A stretch of DNA of 64,000 nucleotides from Porodaedalea pini (lineage: Eukaryota; Basidiomycota; Agaricomycetes; Hymenochaetales; Hymenochaetaceae). The DNA lies in assembly GCA_002794775.1 (NCBI GenBank), contig NBAY01000050.1, forward strand, positions 248,001-312,000. The letters are read 5' to 3'. Shown here piece by piece: positions 53,699 to 64,000 of the stretch. Made by a program: the position numbers and the translations under genes. The notes beneath the pieces are model-generated. The model was not told the origin of the DNA, searched no databases, and saw only the letters and a program-made list of their open reading frames with translations. Numbering within the stretch: position 1 is the stretch's first letter; each line of letters opens with the position of its first letter.

Positions 53699-55875
53699 TG
53701 TCGACAACAATAATAACAACGGTGCCAAATGCAGGCTTACAAACATTTATTGGCCAAGTTATGCCTTATCTCCTACAAGTAGTTGCAACATCACTGACTC
53801 GTAGTCTTGTTGTGGAGGAGGACAGCTTTGAAGAATTCCTCACGAATCTTTATATCAAATCCGGTCTTGAAATGTGGGCCTCTAGGATGAGCAAGGGTTG
53901 ATTTGCTAAGCTGGAGGAGGACAATAAGAAGGTGATGGACAAGATGAACGACATGGAGGTTACAGCCTTTTTCATAAGTCCTGCGACACGTGCATGTCAC
54001 GTGAAATGAGCTGCGTCAGAGCCAAAGTGTCAAAAAATTAGAATGAATGCCTATTTTCTCTGTGAATTCTGCACAGTACCTGCTCATTAAGTACTCAAAA
54101 AAAAGGCACGGTTCTCAGGAGAAGAAATATGTAAAATAGGGAGCAATAAATTGATTGTATAGGCAGGTGGAGATCAAACAAGTGCAGCTGGTCTGTTCTC
54201 TCACTCATTTCCACTGAGATTCAAAAATTATGGCTCCCCTACATCTACCTATAAAATTCTTTTCTGTATCTGTAAATTAAGTATATGACTATACCAACAT
54301 CTCCTGAAAGTTTGAAGCCAATCCATTCAGTATTCATGGTGCAGCAGCAAGATTTGTGTTCCACTTCAAGCTCTTTCCACCCTCCTTTTCTCACAACAGG
54401 TCTTGCAGAGTAGAACACAAATCTTGCTGCTGGACCATGAATACTGAATGAATTGGCTTCAAACTTTCAGGAGATGTTGGTATAGTCATATACTTAATTT
54501 ACAGATACAGAAAAGAATTTTATAGATAGATGTAGGGGAGCCATAATTTTTGAATCTCAGTGGAAATGGGTGAGAGAACAGACCAGCTGCACTTGTTTGA
54601 TCTCCACCTGCCTATACAATCAATTTATTGCTCCCTATTTTACATATTTCTTCTCCTGAGAACCGTGCCTTTTTTTTGAGTACTTAATGAGCAGGTACTG
54701 TGCAGAATTCACAGAGAAAATAGGCATTCATTCTAATTTTTCGACACTTTGGCTCTGACACGGCTCACTTCATGTGACATGCACGTGTCGCAGGACTTAT
54801 GAAAATGGCTGTAAGATGGATGAGATGAGGGCACAATTTTGGTGAATGTTCAGTGACAAGGATGAGAATCACATGAAACAGATGAAGGAGCTCAGTGATC
54901 ACTTTACAATGTTGGAAAAATTGCCGAAGAGGTTTGACCGCCTGGAAGAGGGATTTGGCACAAAAATTGACGACCTTGAATTGGTGTTTAGGGGGGTGAG
55001 TGTATGAACATTATATTGCATTTGAGCCATCTGACCCTTTTTTTTCAGGACAGTGAAGTGAATAGTCGTGTACACCTTTGTGCTTGTTGTCAAATGGTAT
55101 CTTGGTTTTGATTAGGTCAGTTTGGGATGGCGCTTGTCACGGATGGTTGGAATATCATTGTCTCCTACAAAATTCACTATACAAGAATATTATGGACAAC
55201 ACTTGCGATGTGTTTCTGGCTACTCACCAAGCCAATGGTGGACATGTTCATAGCACATGTGTGGCTCAGCTCATGGCCAACATCAAAGAATCCAACATCA
55301 TCAATTTCCTTACCACGTATCAAACTGGGATGTTGGTGGTACTTCAGAAAACGACTCTCGGTTCTGCAGATAGGGAGATGGCAGAAAGGGCAATACTGCA
55401 GGCATCTAGCACATTGGACATAATCAGGAACGAGGGATATCTGCGCGCTATCCTGGCACATAAACACATCACTGATGGTGATAGCGCGGCGCATCCCCTT
55501 AGAACAGCGGATGAAACTATTTGGTCGAATCTATTTGATAACTATGCCTCAGTGTGGCATCACGTCTTGGAGGATGTGAGGTTGCTGGAATGGTTCAGTA
55601 CCCTAAATCACGAGTTTGCAAAGCTGGGTGCCCAAACTTCTGATGACAACATCAGAAAACACCTTTGGAGGTCTTCATATTTGTTGCCAGATGGGAGTAT
55701 TAAGCAACATGCAGTGCAGAAGATGTGCAACATGGTGTGGGGAATGAAGATGAATCCCTATGAACGTGGCATGTCTGGTTATATTGGTGATCTTCATGGT
55801 GCTAATGATGTTGGCGGAGCTGGGTATGTCAACGGCAACAACATGGATATGCAGGAGGGTGATATGGGCGACTGA
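53699..55875 (+). pseudogene. Unidentified coiled-coil gene interrupted by a palindromic element
   Basis: From ATG at 53699 the plus strand reads MSTTIITTVPNAGLQTFIGQ, DSFEEFLTNLYIKSGLEMWA, a TGA near 53900, then FAKLEEDNKKVMDKMNDMEV. The frame is broken by the insertion 53963-54811 and resumes as KMDEMRAQFW, TGA, MFSDKDENHMKQMKELSDHF and FDRLEEGFGTKIDDLEL. A likely intron starts with GTGAGT at about 54995 and ends TTTTTCAG at about 55049. The last exon (about 55104-55875) encodes FLATHQANGGHVHSTCVAQL...GDMGD. The long coiled coil and open last exon support a real gene; the family is unknown. Confidence 0.6.
53963..54811. mobile_element. 849-bp near-complete palindrome inserted at a TA site
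   Basis: Two ~403-bp arms (53963-54365 and 54409-54811) are almost perfect reverse complements around a ~43-bp loop. Ends read CAGCC(T/A)TTTTCATAAGTCC. TA flanks both sides (53961-53962, 54812-54813). Removing it with one TA makes the host frame read MNDMEVKMDEMRAQFW without a shift. Non-coding; TA preference suggests Tc1/mariner-type mobilisation. Confidence 0.92.
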
Positions 55876-56575
55876 CAAGTAGGTGCTGTGGTCAAATTTC
55901 ATTGCAAAACAAATCTGATGATTTGGAGAGCATTGAAGACATTTCACATCTTGTAACAAGCAATAGCTGTATTTTCTTTTCGTAACTTCCTGTACTGTGC
56001 ACTCTGTCATGTACTTCCTTTGCATCATCTGCATAAGAAATGTACTATCAAGCATGTACTTGAAATGTACATGATTACCATGATAGCTTTTATGACACAT
56101 AGATGATATTGTTCGATGAAATCTATATACATACAATTGTAAACCATTGACTTCTAGTATGTCGCTGATGGTGGTATGATAGCATACTGGCCTCCACTCT
56201 TTTCATAGTTAGAAAATGCATAACATCCTCAGTATTTGGTGTAAACAATGCTGGCCTTTATATCATTCGCAATTTATTGGTGAAATTTTGACAATCTGCT
56301 GCACTATGACATTCTGTTCTACTATTATGTTTATCAGAGTGGCATCTTATATTCTTTCTTTGCTCCTCGTACAAGATTCAGTCCAGAAAACAATATACAA
56401 TTTAATATGACATAGATTCAGATACATACAATGCAAGTATGATATGCACGGTAGAAATAATTCCCAAACTCCAGATATTCCAATTAATAGCCAATATTTA
56501 TTCCCTCCAATAACCAAGCGTGAATCACCTTTCTGATAAGACTGCACCAATTGATTCTGAAAAGGGAGAAACTGA
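55876..56575. other. Intergenic, nothing recognised
   Basis: AT-rich 3' flank of the preceding gene; no supported feature. Confidence 0.4.
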
Positions 56576-57006
56576 TCACTCTTTGAAGCTACCCATATAG
56601 GAAAACCTATCACATGATGTGCTAGCAGTGCTGCAATTCAAAGCCACCGCATCAATTTGGTGTGATAATGGCCCAACGTCTGACTCAACTTCCTCCATAT
56701 TAGTTTCTTCTTCTTCTTCTTCTTCTTCAACATCATAGGCTACTCTCCATCTAACATTGTGAACAATGTTCAATGCCTCTTCAGCACATTGTTTTCACAC
56801 TGCAAATCGCACTTCAAATGCGGCATAATCCATTTCCTGTCACAGATAATTATAAGAAGGACTCTCTGATAGAACAGATAACATACCTCACAAATAGTTG
56901 AATCCACATGCAAAACTGATCGAAGAACCATTTTTAGATGTTTTGAGTCCTTTCCAATGGCAACAAAAGCAACTTGGATTTCAACAATATCACCCACATT
57001 GAACAT
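56576..57006 (-). pseudogene. Fragment of an unidentified gene, two exons
   Basis: The minus strand reads MFNVGDIVEIQVAFVAIGKD, LKMVLRSVLHVDSTICE, an intron of about 50 bp (GTATGT..TGACAG, near 56838-56887), EMDYAAFEVRFAV, TGA, KQCAEEALNIVHNVRW, and an acidic end with poly-Glu from a (TTC)n tract (56705-56728). The VGDIVEIQ...LRS pattern resembles C-terminal segments of proteins spread in basidiomycete repeats, but I cannot name the family. Confidence 0.4.
56705..56728. repeat. (TTC)8 microsatellite
   Basis: Eight TTC units, encoding poly-Glu in the minus-strand fragment. Confidence 0.9.
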
Positions 57007-58599
57007 AACAGGTCAAGCAGGCTTTGCTCTGCGAACATGATTGTATCAGTGAGTTATAGACAAAGGCATGATTTCAGAGCGCACATTTTCTTTCTGTTCT
57101 TGTTCACTTCCCATTGAAAATAATCCACTCAATTATCATCTATATGCTTCCAATCTTCACTCACAATGGCATCATTTAAAATGTCTGCAGGATCGACATC
57201 GACATTCAACATGTACAACCAGCTTTTTGGGCAAAGTTTTGCAGGGGTGAGATATCACGAACTAGCTGAAATCTCAATACTTCTGTGAAATAATCTCGGG
57301 GTCCAGTGCTTGTACTTATCTCATACAAATTCACAATGGAAGATATCATCCAAGGCCATTATGTTCTTCTTCATATATTCGACGCAGGGTGAGTCGAAGC
57401 ACGTAATGTTGATTGCCTGCAAAGCATATCCAATTTTACCTCCTCTGAGATGTCTGTAGGTTGATAAGCAATTACATAGCTTGTTGTTTCATTAGAGCTT
57501 ACCTGTCAACAGGAGGAAAGTTAAGGTTCGTGACAACTCCAACAAGTCAAAAAATACATTCCTCGAAGCCATCATCAGTGTCACCTTCAACAAGTCTCCA
57601 CATTGGAGGTTCACCACAGAAGACGACTTTATAAGCTTGCTGATTAAAGTCCTATGTATTGTGAGTCAAATATCATGTCATGAACCAGCATTGCAACTCA
57701 CTTGCTTGCTGCAGGTCAAGTAGTTGGCCGATGTTCTATTCGTTCTCTCATTTTTCAAGTGAATATCGGTTAGCTTTCTAACCAATGTAAACTTCAATTC
57801 AGACCAACATCACAATCACAATATATGCAATGTACTGGCTTTCACAATGCCATAGGTTGCAATGTCGAGAGTCATGATGATAGGAGAGCAGTAGATGAAG
57901 CTGTGAGTACAAGATGTCCTGACTTGATATGATGTTTGCTTATTATGTTCACAGGTGCAGTCATCATATCTGAAACACAGATCATATACTGTGTTGGGCA
58001 TCCGATTCAGCCGACAGATCTGCACCACTCACGTAAAGTCACAATGTCAGGATATTGACCAAATTGAAAGAAATTATCTCGCTAGAGGGTACAATTGTCA
58101 ACTCATAAAACCCATCGTACATGAAAAATGGAGCAATTGTTGTATGTGATTCATTCAAGTTTGACATTTACCACATCACCATTTATCTCATTGGTGAACA
58201 CCCGGATTGACTTGTATTTTGGCATTTGTTTCATGTCAAGTCATTTTTGTGTATGCTGCCCGAGTTCATAATTAATGATGAAATCATACATCTCAGTGAT
58301 AATATACCCCTCATGCAATGAGTCACCTTTGCTCCATACGTAACTCACTGTTATGGATCAAAACCCCAATGGAAACACAGAATTATTCTGTTAGCATGTA
58401 GGTTGTATCTCTCAATTTTACACCAGTTTGAGCATTCACGTAAAACAATATATTATACTTGACATAATGAGAGATCATTTCAGATGAAGCCAAACATTTA
58501 AGTATTTTATTATGAGCGGACAAGAAGTGACAACCCAGAATTGACTTCATTGAATACATTTCTGCTGAAAACAGAGCCCATCTTCTGCACCTTTCGATA
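57007..58599. other. Stretch without a recognisable gene
   Basis: AT-rich; only short frames on both strands. No repeat or RNA gene seen. The 3' end of the dioxygenase remnant may extend into the right edge. Confidence 0.4.
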
Positions 58600-60490
58600 G
58601 TCTTCAAGTGAGTGGAAGAGGTTCCATGACTCCACAAATCAATCGCTTCTCTCTTCTTTGATAGTTCCAATTTTGGTGATAGCCATTTCTGATTGAACTC
58701 GATTTCCCTGGTAGCTATGTTGAAAGCACCCAGCTGCAGTATACTGGACAACAGATACTCTGTCATCACCCTCCTGTAGAGGAGAATTACAATGAGTGAC
58801 TGCAGCAGACGGATGATCACTACATCTCCATGCTTGAACTCGATAATGAGCTTGGGTTCCTTAAGGATGAGATGAGCCGAGGCGTGATGGTCGAAGTTGC
58901 TGAATGCTCCAATAGCACAGATTCTGCCAACAAGATTTTTGGCATCCTGGTGAAACCTTGTTTTGGCACGAGGTCTGGTGTTGATTGATGTGCTGAGGAA
59001 GGGGAACCTTCATACACATGGCTCCGCAAGCCCAGTTCCACCCCTAGCTTCTGTTGAAGAGCCATGTACATTTGGCGGTGGTGCGGAAACAAAGCATTGG
59101 TGCATGCTAATAAATGAGCTGAATAAGAATGACTCTTTACCTAAAATTGGATGACATGAACTTACAGCCAACGTGGGCGGCGAAATGCTTCATGTGCTGA
59201 TTATTCATCAGTTCATTGATGGCTACCACTCTGGATCGGTTTTGGGCCAGCAATGGATCACCCCCAAGTCGTTGGATTGTCTATATCAGAAGATCAAGGT
59301 TCAACCCGCCCCCTTCCTTGATTATTGATGAATGACCCTTACCCTTTGTCCCTGCCCATTAGAGAGGCCATAGGAAATACATCTGCTTTGATGTGGATGT
59401 TGCTGTGCCATTCTTCCATGCCCAGATGAACCACTTGACTTATTCGCTGCCCCTCCTCTGACACAGTTTGCAATGTGCTTGAATATGTTATCAGCAGTAC
59501 CACCCTTCTCAGACCAGCCCTCCTTGGGTGGCTGCACCTTTGCGCCAAATATGATTCCGTCTGCGTCAGTGAATAGATGTAGATTACTATTCAAGGAGAG
59601 TGTGTTTACTTGAGGCATAGTGACATGATGAGCTGCAACTTACTCTGTATGTACAATGTATCTATAACCCTTTTTTTCAACAAGGTTACGCAGTGCATCT
59701 GGGATGTAGGCCAGCAAAGTTTCTGACACAGATGTACTTGATATAGACCTCTCATCATCAATGGATGCGGATGTACTGAAAAGATCTTCTGTGTCTAGTA
59801 ACACATCAGATAAGCTACACGGATTTTACATTCAAAATTGTACCTACTCAATGTATTTTTGCCACTCCAGCCAGGAGACTCACATTTTATCGTCTCAGTA
59901 CTGAAGATGTTAGCTGTTATGCTTGCATTTTCATAGAGTTGTGATGAGAATTTGTGTGATGCATTGTTTTGGTGAGCCTTCTTCTTCTTCAATGTTTGTT
60001 GCCTTTTTTTGTAATCCCCTGCACGTTTCTCCACGCTGCTCTTGCCTTGTTTCTTTGGGAGCTCCCTTTTATCTCCGGCATTGCAGTTCACAAGAGTTTG
60101 CGCTTCAAGGCATCATCTGATCAACACAAACCCATACCTAGTCAATGAAAGGACTCACTTGAGCTTGCTGAGCGTTTACGGAAACTCACATCAGATCCCA
60201 GTCCATCTGAAGATGCTGAACCTTCCCTGGAAATGCACAGCACTCCGAGTGTGGCATGCAACAATGAATTGATGACATAGTCTGCAGTCGTACTTGAGAT
60301 CACCAAACGAACCTGGGTCTGTGTTGTTTCATCAGCAGCTAAGGGCAGCTCATCTTCAGACTCAGTCAGCTCAGGCAGCTCACTACCTGACCACCAGTCA
60401 CTTGAAAGAGAAGCACATATTCAGAGTGCTTTCTAACTTAAAAGAGTGGTCAAAACATATGGAGACCAATTTACTTCAGTAAAGAAACCG
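58600..60490 (-). pseudogene. TET/JBP-type 2OG-Fe(II) dioxygenase pseudogene
   Basis: The minus strand contains RFHQDAKNLVGRICAIGAFS, then NFDHHASAHLILKEPKLIIE and FKHGDVVII. After a one-base deletion near 58810 it reads PSAAVTHCNSPLQEGDDRVS and VVQYTA. The iron ligands H and D of HxD are at codons 58950-58952 and 58944-58946, the distal His at 58792-58794 and the 2OG-binding Arg near 58760, with the family spacing. Upstream exons read FTDADGIIFGAKVQPPKEGW (about 59560), HIANCVRGGAANKSS, a Lys-rich block (KKRQQTLKKKKAHQN, about 60000) and an acidic N-terminus (ELPELTESEDELPLA, about 60360), split by short introns. Such enzymes oxidise 5-methylcytosine. Frameshifts make this copy non-functional. 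Confidence 0.75.
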
Positions 60491-61014
60491 TTTGTGGGCA
60501 TTTTTTCCTCCTTGAATTTTTGGTGTTGCTCGATTGTGGCCTTCAAACTGAAGTCTTCGCAGAGAGTTATACATTCCTGGTACATGTCAGTCGACTGCAA
60601 AAGCTAAATGCCAAGTGCGCATTGTTGAAACTCACAGACCATATTGGGATGAATCCTTAGAGGCCGTTTGGCTGCAGTTTCATGCACGAAACTGCCAGCC
60701 AAAATTTGATAGCACTATCACACACAATAATGATCACAAAACGATGAAGAGAAAGAAAAAAAGGCATCCTCTCTTGCAACCACACATATCTGTCACGACT
60801 TGTGATCTCCCACTCAAAAATAAAAAACAACTCAGACCTGTTTCTCACATCGCAGTATCTCTTTGAAAGGAAATTTTTGCACATTCGGAAACGTTGATCA
60901 AAGCAGATCATCGTCAATCATACACGTGATTATGTGGTCACCTGATCTTGACGGATACTTGCCCAGGCAAAAATCCGTCAGTCACAGTCACACTACACCG
61001 TCACACCTTGTGAC
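60491..61014. other. Intergenic, nothing recognised
   Basis: No supported feature between the dioxygenase remnant and the next plus-strand gene. Confidence 0.4.
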
Positions 61015-61662
61015 ATGGCACATAAACGTCAAGAAAGCAAAGGACAACCAATGGAGGTTGATCCCCAATGCACCAAGTGCATGCTACTACAGAACATAGC
61101 ACAGAAGGTCCCAGAACTCCTAAAGACAATAGGATTAATGGACCAGGACGTCACACTACGAGCACACAAGTGGGAAGGCCAATCCCCATACTTTGAAACA
61201 GGACAGGCAATCTACTATTGAGATGCCAAGACATATAAAGTCCATATCAGTAAAGAAGAATGTGGCATGGAAAGCTACAAATGGGATACAGTCATCCAAT
61301 ACAATAAGGAGCCACATGAAGAATGCAGGAACTGCAAGATGATGATACGAATACCTACCCCAAGTCCAGTACAAGGGAATGACATACTGATACACATAAC
61401 GACAGCACTCAAGCACTGTTGGGCATACCTCAGGGACATAAAGCATCAAGGCACAATTACGCTATACGAATTTGAGCACGTGTCAGGAAGACGAACGTTC
61501 AAGATCACCCTAGCCTTAGGAGTACATGACCCACCGTTTACAATGGAGACATGTCTCGGCGGAGCAGCCCTATCACCGAGTGGACCTGACACTGAATGGC
61601 GAGCCAAGAATAACCCATGGGTCCACATGGTTATCCCCAATGGATTTGAATGGGAGGAATGA
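61015..61662 (+). pseudogene. Unidentified ~215-residue gene with one in-frame TGA
   Basis: ATG at 61015, MAHKRQESKGQPMEVDPQCT, QNIAQKVPELLKTIGLMDQD, TGA at 61219-61221, then in the same frame DAKTYKVHISKEECGMESYK, HEECRNCKMMIRIPTPSPVQ, ITLYEFEHVSGRRTFKITLA and an end at 61660-61662. A single TGA breaks an otherwise open frame. Two C-x2-C pairs are visible. No family recognised. It is followed by a polypurine-like tract and an LTR-like block, so it could be the last gene of a retroelement. Confidence 0.5.
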
Positions 61663-61795
61663 ACACCCGATTGCAGCAATGCAACCCGATAGGCTATGCA
61701 GTGCCACAACCGAGGAAGACGCTTTGAGAAGCAGGGAAGTAAAGCCCCGATATAGAAGCACACGGGAGAAGCAGGAAGTTAATTAAACCAAAGCA

Positions 61796-62597
61796 TGTGG
61801 AGAACGTGGGAGCCCGACTACCAAATCAGTGATGTACTCACCCGAGCGTGCGGGTCATGACATCACGTGACTCACACCGCAGTCTAAATTGCAGAATGCA
61901 AGAAAACCATTGGATGGAGTACATGTGCATACATCCCCACCGCAGCAGCCAAGTGCTGCGGCCACCTGAAACATAGGAAGGAGACGGAAGGACATCTGGT
62001 TGGACAGAACGTAAAGAAATTAGAAATTCAGTAGGCTATATAAGGCCGAGTAACTAGCACCCCAGATCCCCATTCTCTATCGCTTTTACAGTACAGTTTT
62101 AGCTACCTGCATAGCTATCTTCTTACCCCTACCTCTACATCTATAACTACCACTGTGTAATATCCTCCTTGGTTGAATAATGAGTCCACCCCATACTGGG
62201 TTGAGGATTTGTCCCAAGTTGAATAAGGATTGACTTTGATTGAGTAGACCCTTGGCTACACCACGCTTAGAAGGTTCCTCTCATTGTCCACAGAACCAAG
62301 TCTGGTTGAGTGCATCTCGGCTACGCCAAGCCTTGCAGTTTGCCTCCTAGACAACATCACAGCATAACCAAACGTCTCTTGACCCTCTAGGGCATTACCT
62401 CCCCTATCTGCTGTAACTAAGTGCTTTCAATACCAACCTCAGGTTCCACCTGATAAGGGCAGCGAAGGAGAAGCTGGTTACGGGATCGGTCGAAGATAAG
62501 TAAAGTCGTCTCGGTAATACACCACTCAGAGGACCATACAGTCCGGAAGGCAACACCTTCGTGGTTAAAGAATTGGAATATTTGCCCGACCCTAACA
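61796..62597 (+). repeat. LTR-like block with promoter
   Basis: Starts TGTGGAG and ends CCTAACA (about 802 bp). A TATA box TATATAA lies at 62037-62043, followed by a pyrimidine-rich leader. The purine tract GGGAGAAGCAGGAAG stands at 61764-61778, a little before it, where a polypurine tract would be. No partner copy is in the window, so boundaries and nature are inferred. Confidence 0.35.
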
Positions 62598-64000
62598 CTC
62601 TTCCATCAAGCACAAACAACACAGCAAAAAAATAAATGAAATTTGAGAAAAATAAAGTCATGATTGAGGCCTATAATTCTACTGCAATCAAATATTTTTA
62701 AGTGTGCTGTAATATGGTGTTTCTGTCACTAGTCAAAAATGAGCATCCCGAACACAGCGCATGGTGAAAATCTCTAGTCACTTCCCACACCGCCTACTGC
62801 AATTTGCAACTTGTGCAAATTGCGGTAGGCAAAATCGAGGTTGTGTGCAAAAATGCAGCCGAACGGGTTCTTAATATACTTAGCCGACTTCTTTTCAATT
62901 TTAAAATTTGATCAACACACCTAATCTCTGCATGCTTCCCCTTCATCTTCACCCAACCAAGATCTAGTGGACTCTACAGCATCACTGTCCACATCATTAT
63001 TTCTTCTGTATCCGAGTCCGCAGCACGTGGTGTTTCTGATAGGACCGGCAGTCAAACTTGTATTGATCAAGGGTCATCCAAATATAGTGCATGTGAATCG
63101 AGAGTCAGACATGGAAAGTACACAGCTGTGAAAGCCTATCGTTGCATCCAATCCTGCAATGACCCATTAATGTTGCCATGAACTAAAAGTTTACCCTGTT
63201 TGTTCAGTATATATTGTTCTATCAAGTTTCCAATTTTTTTGTGGAGTACAGAGCAGCGCAATTATTTTATTTGTCTGTCTTGTGTGAATACTGACATGCA
63301 ACATGAGATTCCTAAAACAGGGGCCAAATATCTATGAGAACCATCTGTACATATGCGTACATAGATATCATAAAGCCAATGATATGTACTTAACTTTAAG
63401 ATGAGATGGAAGCACACAAGTTTGTGCATGAGTATCACAGGGGTTTGATCAGCATCATCTACTGTACCTGCAGTACCCCTAGGTTCAGACCAAACTTCCT
63501 GTTTGTTAGTCTGTCACTGTATTGGAATTGTGCACATCAGTACCTGGTGAAAAGAAAGTCAGTGATACTGAGTAGATAAAAGGTGAAACCATGTGACCCA
63601 TGAGCAGCAGATGATGCACCCAAGGTAGAATGTCCATACCCAGCAAAGAGCATCATGGGGAGGCTGTAGTGCAGAAAATTGAAAAAAGAAAGAGGAGGGG
63701 GGGGAGACAAAATAAATGAATATAAGATGGTAATGGGTGGAGTTGGATAGAAGATAAGCTACTGGCGAAGATATAAGCCAGTGATGCAATGACACTGCTA
63801 ACTGTACAACAGGGATTTGTAGAACTGGGGAAGACGGAAGTGAAAGGGAAGGTTGGCACGATGCAATATCACAGAATATCTCCTCCCAGCAACTGTATCA
63901 GAGAAAAAAGTGAATCAGAGGGAAAGGAAACAAAATGGTGATGAATGGGGCTGAATGAAAGGGACCTAATTTAAGTAAATGGTGCCTAGTGGAGATGCAT
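62598..64000. other. Intergenic, nothing recognised
   Basis: AT-rich flank; short frames only. One short inverted motif (CTACTGCAATTTGCA / TGCAAATTGCGGTAG, about 62792-62828) is seen but not interpreted. Confidence 0.4.

Noticed and set aside
3895..61221. TGA as a recoded sense codon (alternative code or selenocysteine)
   Set aside because: TGA also ends intact-looking frames, the affected sequences are mostly repeats and gene fragments with other stops and frameshifts, and Arg-to-Cys/His changes accompany it. CpG decay explains all of it.
62792..62828. Short inverted motif as a terminator or hairpin element
   Set aside because: Arms of about 15 bp with mismatches in AT-rich DNA, no neighbouring gene, not more than expected by chance in this composition.
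1..64000. tRNA, rRNA or snRNA genes
   Set aside because: I saw no cloverleaf-like or rRNA-like sequence, but without a covariance-model search I cannot exclude small RNAs.

Overview
The window reads as a repeat-dense, largely heterochromatic stretch of a basidiomycete (probably Agaricomycetes) genome. Evidence: Ty3/gypsy chromoviruses with C-terminal chromodomains, a second gypsy lineage with a DTG protease and a zinc knuckle, introns of only 50-70 bp with GT..AG ends, fragments that look like basidiomycete RPB1, PRP8 and CAP-Gly genes, and a fungal-type TET/JBP dioxygenase. I recognise no rRNA, tRNA or CRISPR array. Very few frames are intact. Most broken frames carry an in-frame TGA where an arginine CGA would fit, or Arg changed to Cys/His, which is the signature of CpG-to-TpG decay.

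Region 1 (1-19.3 kb) is a nested transposon pile. A pogo-like DDE_1 transposase gene on the minus strand (18504 down to 985) is cut into three pieces by two chromoviruses. Element A (1892-9320) has identical-length LTRs and a 5-bp duplication CTTGT. Element B (9437-16894) has the duplication GTAAT. Each of the three catalytic aspartates of the transposase lies on a different piece. Element A is itself interrupted by a B-family solo LTR (6044-6480, duplication CATGC). A ~500-bp near-perfect palindrome (18765-19263) abuts the next element.

Region 2 (19.3-33.1 kb) is a composite plus-strand gypsy element, C, bounded by ~830-bp LTRs. It has gag, protease, part of RT and the integrase core, is invaded by a solo LTR (family D) and by a truncated antisense B fragment, and carries about 4.9 kb of extra genes between pol and the 3' LTR. 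Those genes are on both strands: a Zn2Cys6-like Cys protein, a coiled-coil protein with an intron, and two more proteins, one with its own TATA box.

Region 3 (33.1-41.7 kb) holds duplicated remnants of a 6-phosphogluconate-dehydrogenase-like NAD(P)-binding gene (third copy at 1-420), a reversed solo C LTR, a hairpin insertion, and several short inverted-repeat elements, including a family built from GGTCC/GGTTC arrays with TA target duplications.

Region 4 (41.8-46.8 kb) is a mosaic of host-gene fragments, all on the minus strand: RPB1, PRP8 (with three introns kept), RPB1 again, and a CAP-Gly gene. This looks like DNA-level gene capture.

Region 5 (47-64 kb) holds unidentified multi-exon genes in various states of decay. 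One has an 849-bp palindromic element inserted in its coding exon at a TA site. A decayed TET/JBP-type 2OG-Fe(II) dioxygenase lies at about 58.6-60.5 kb, followed by a small gene and an LTR-like block.
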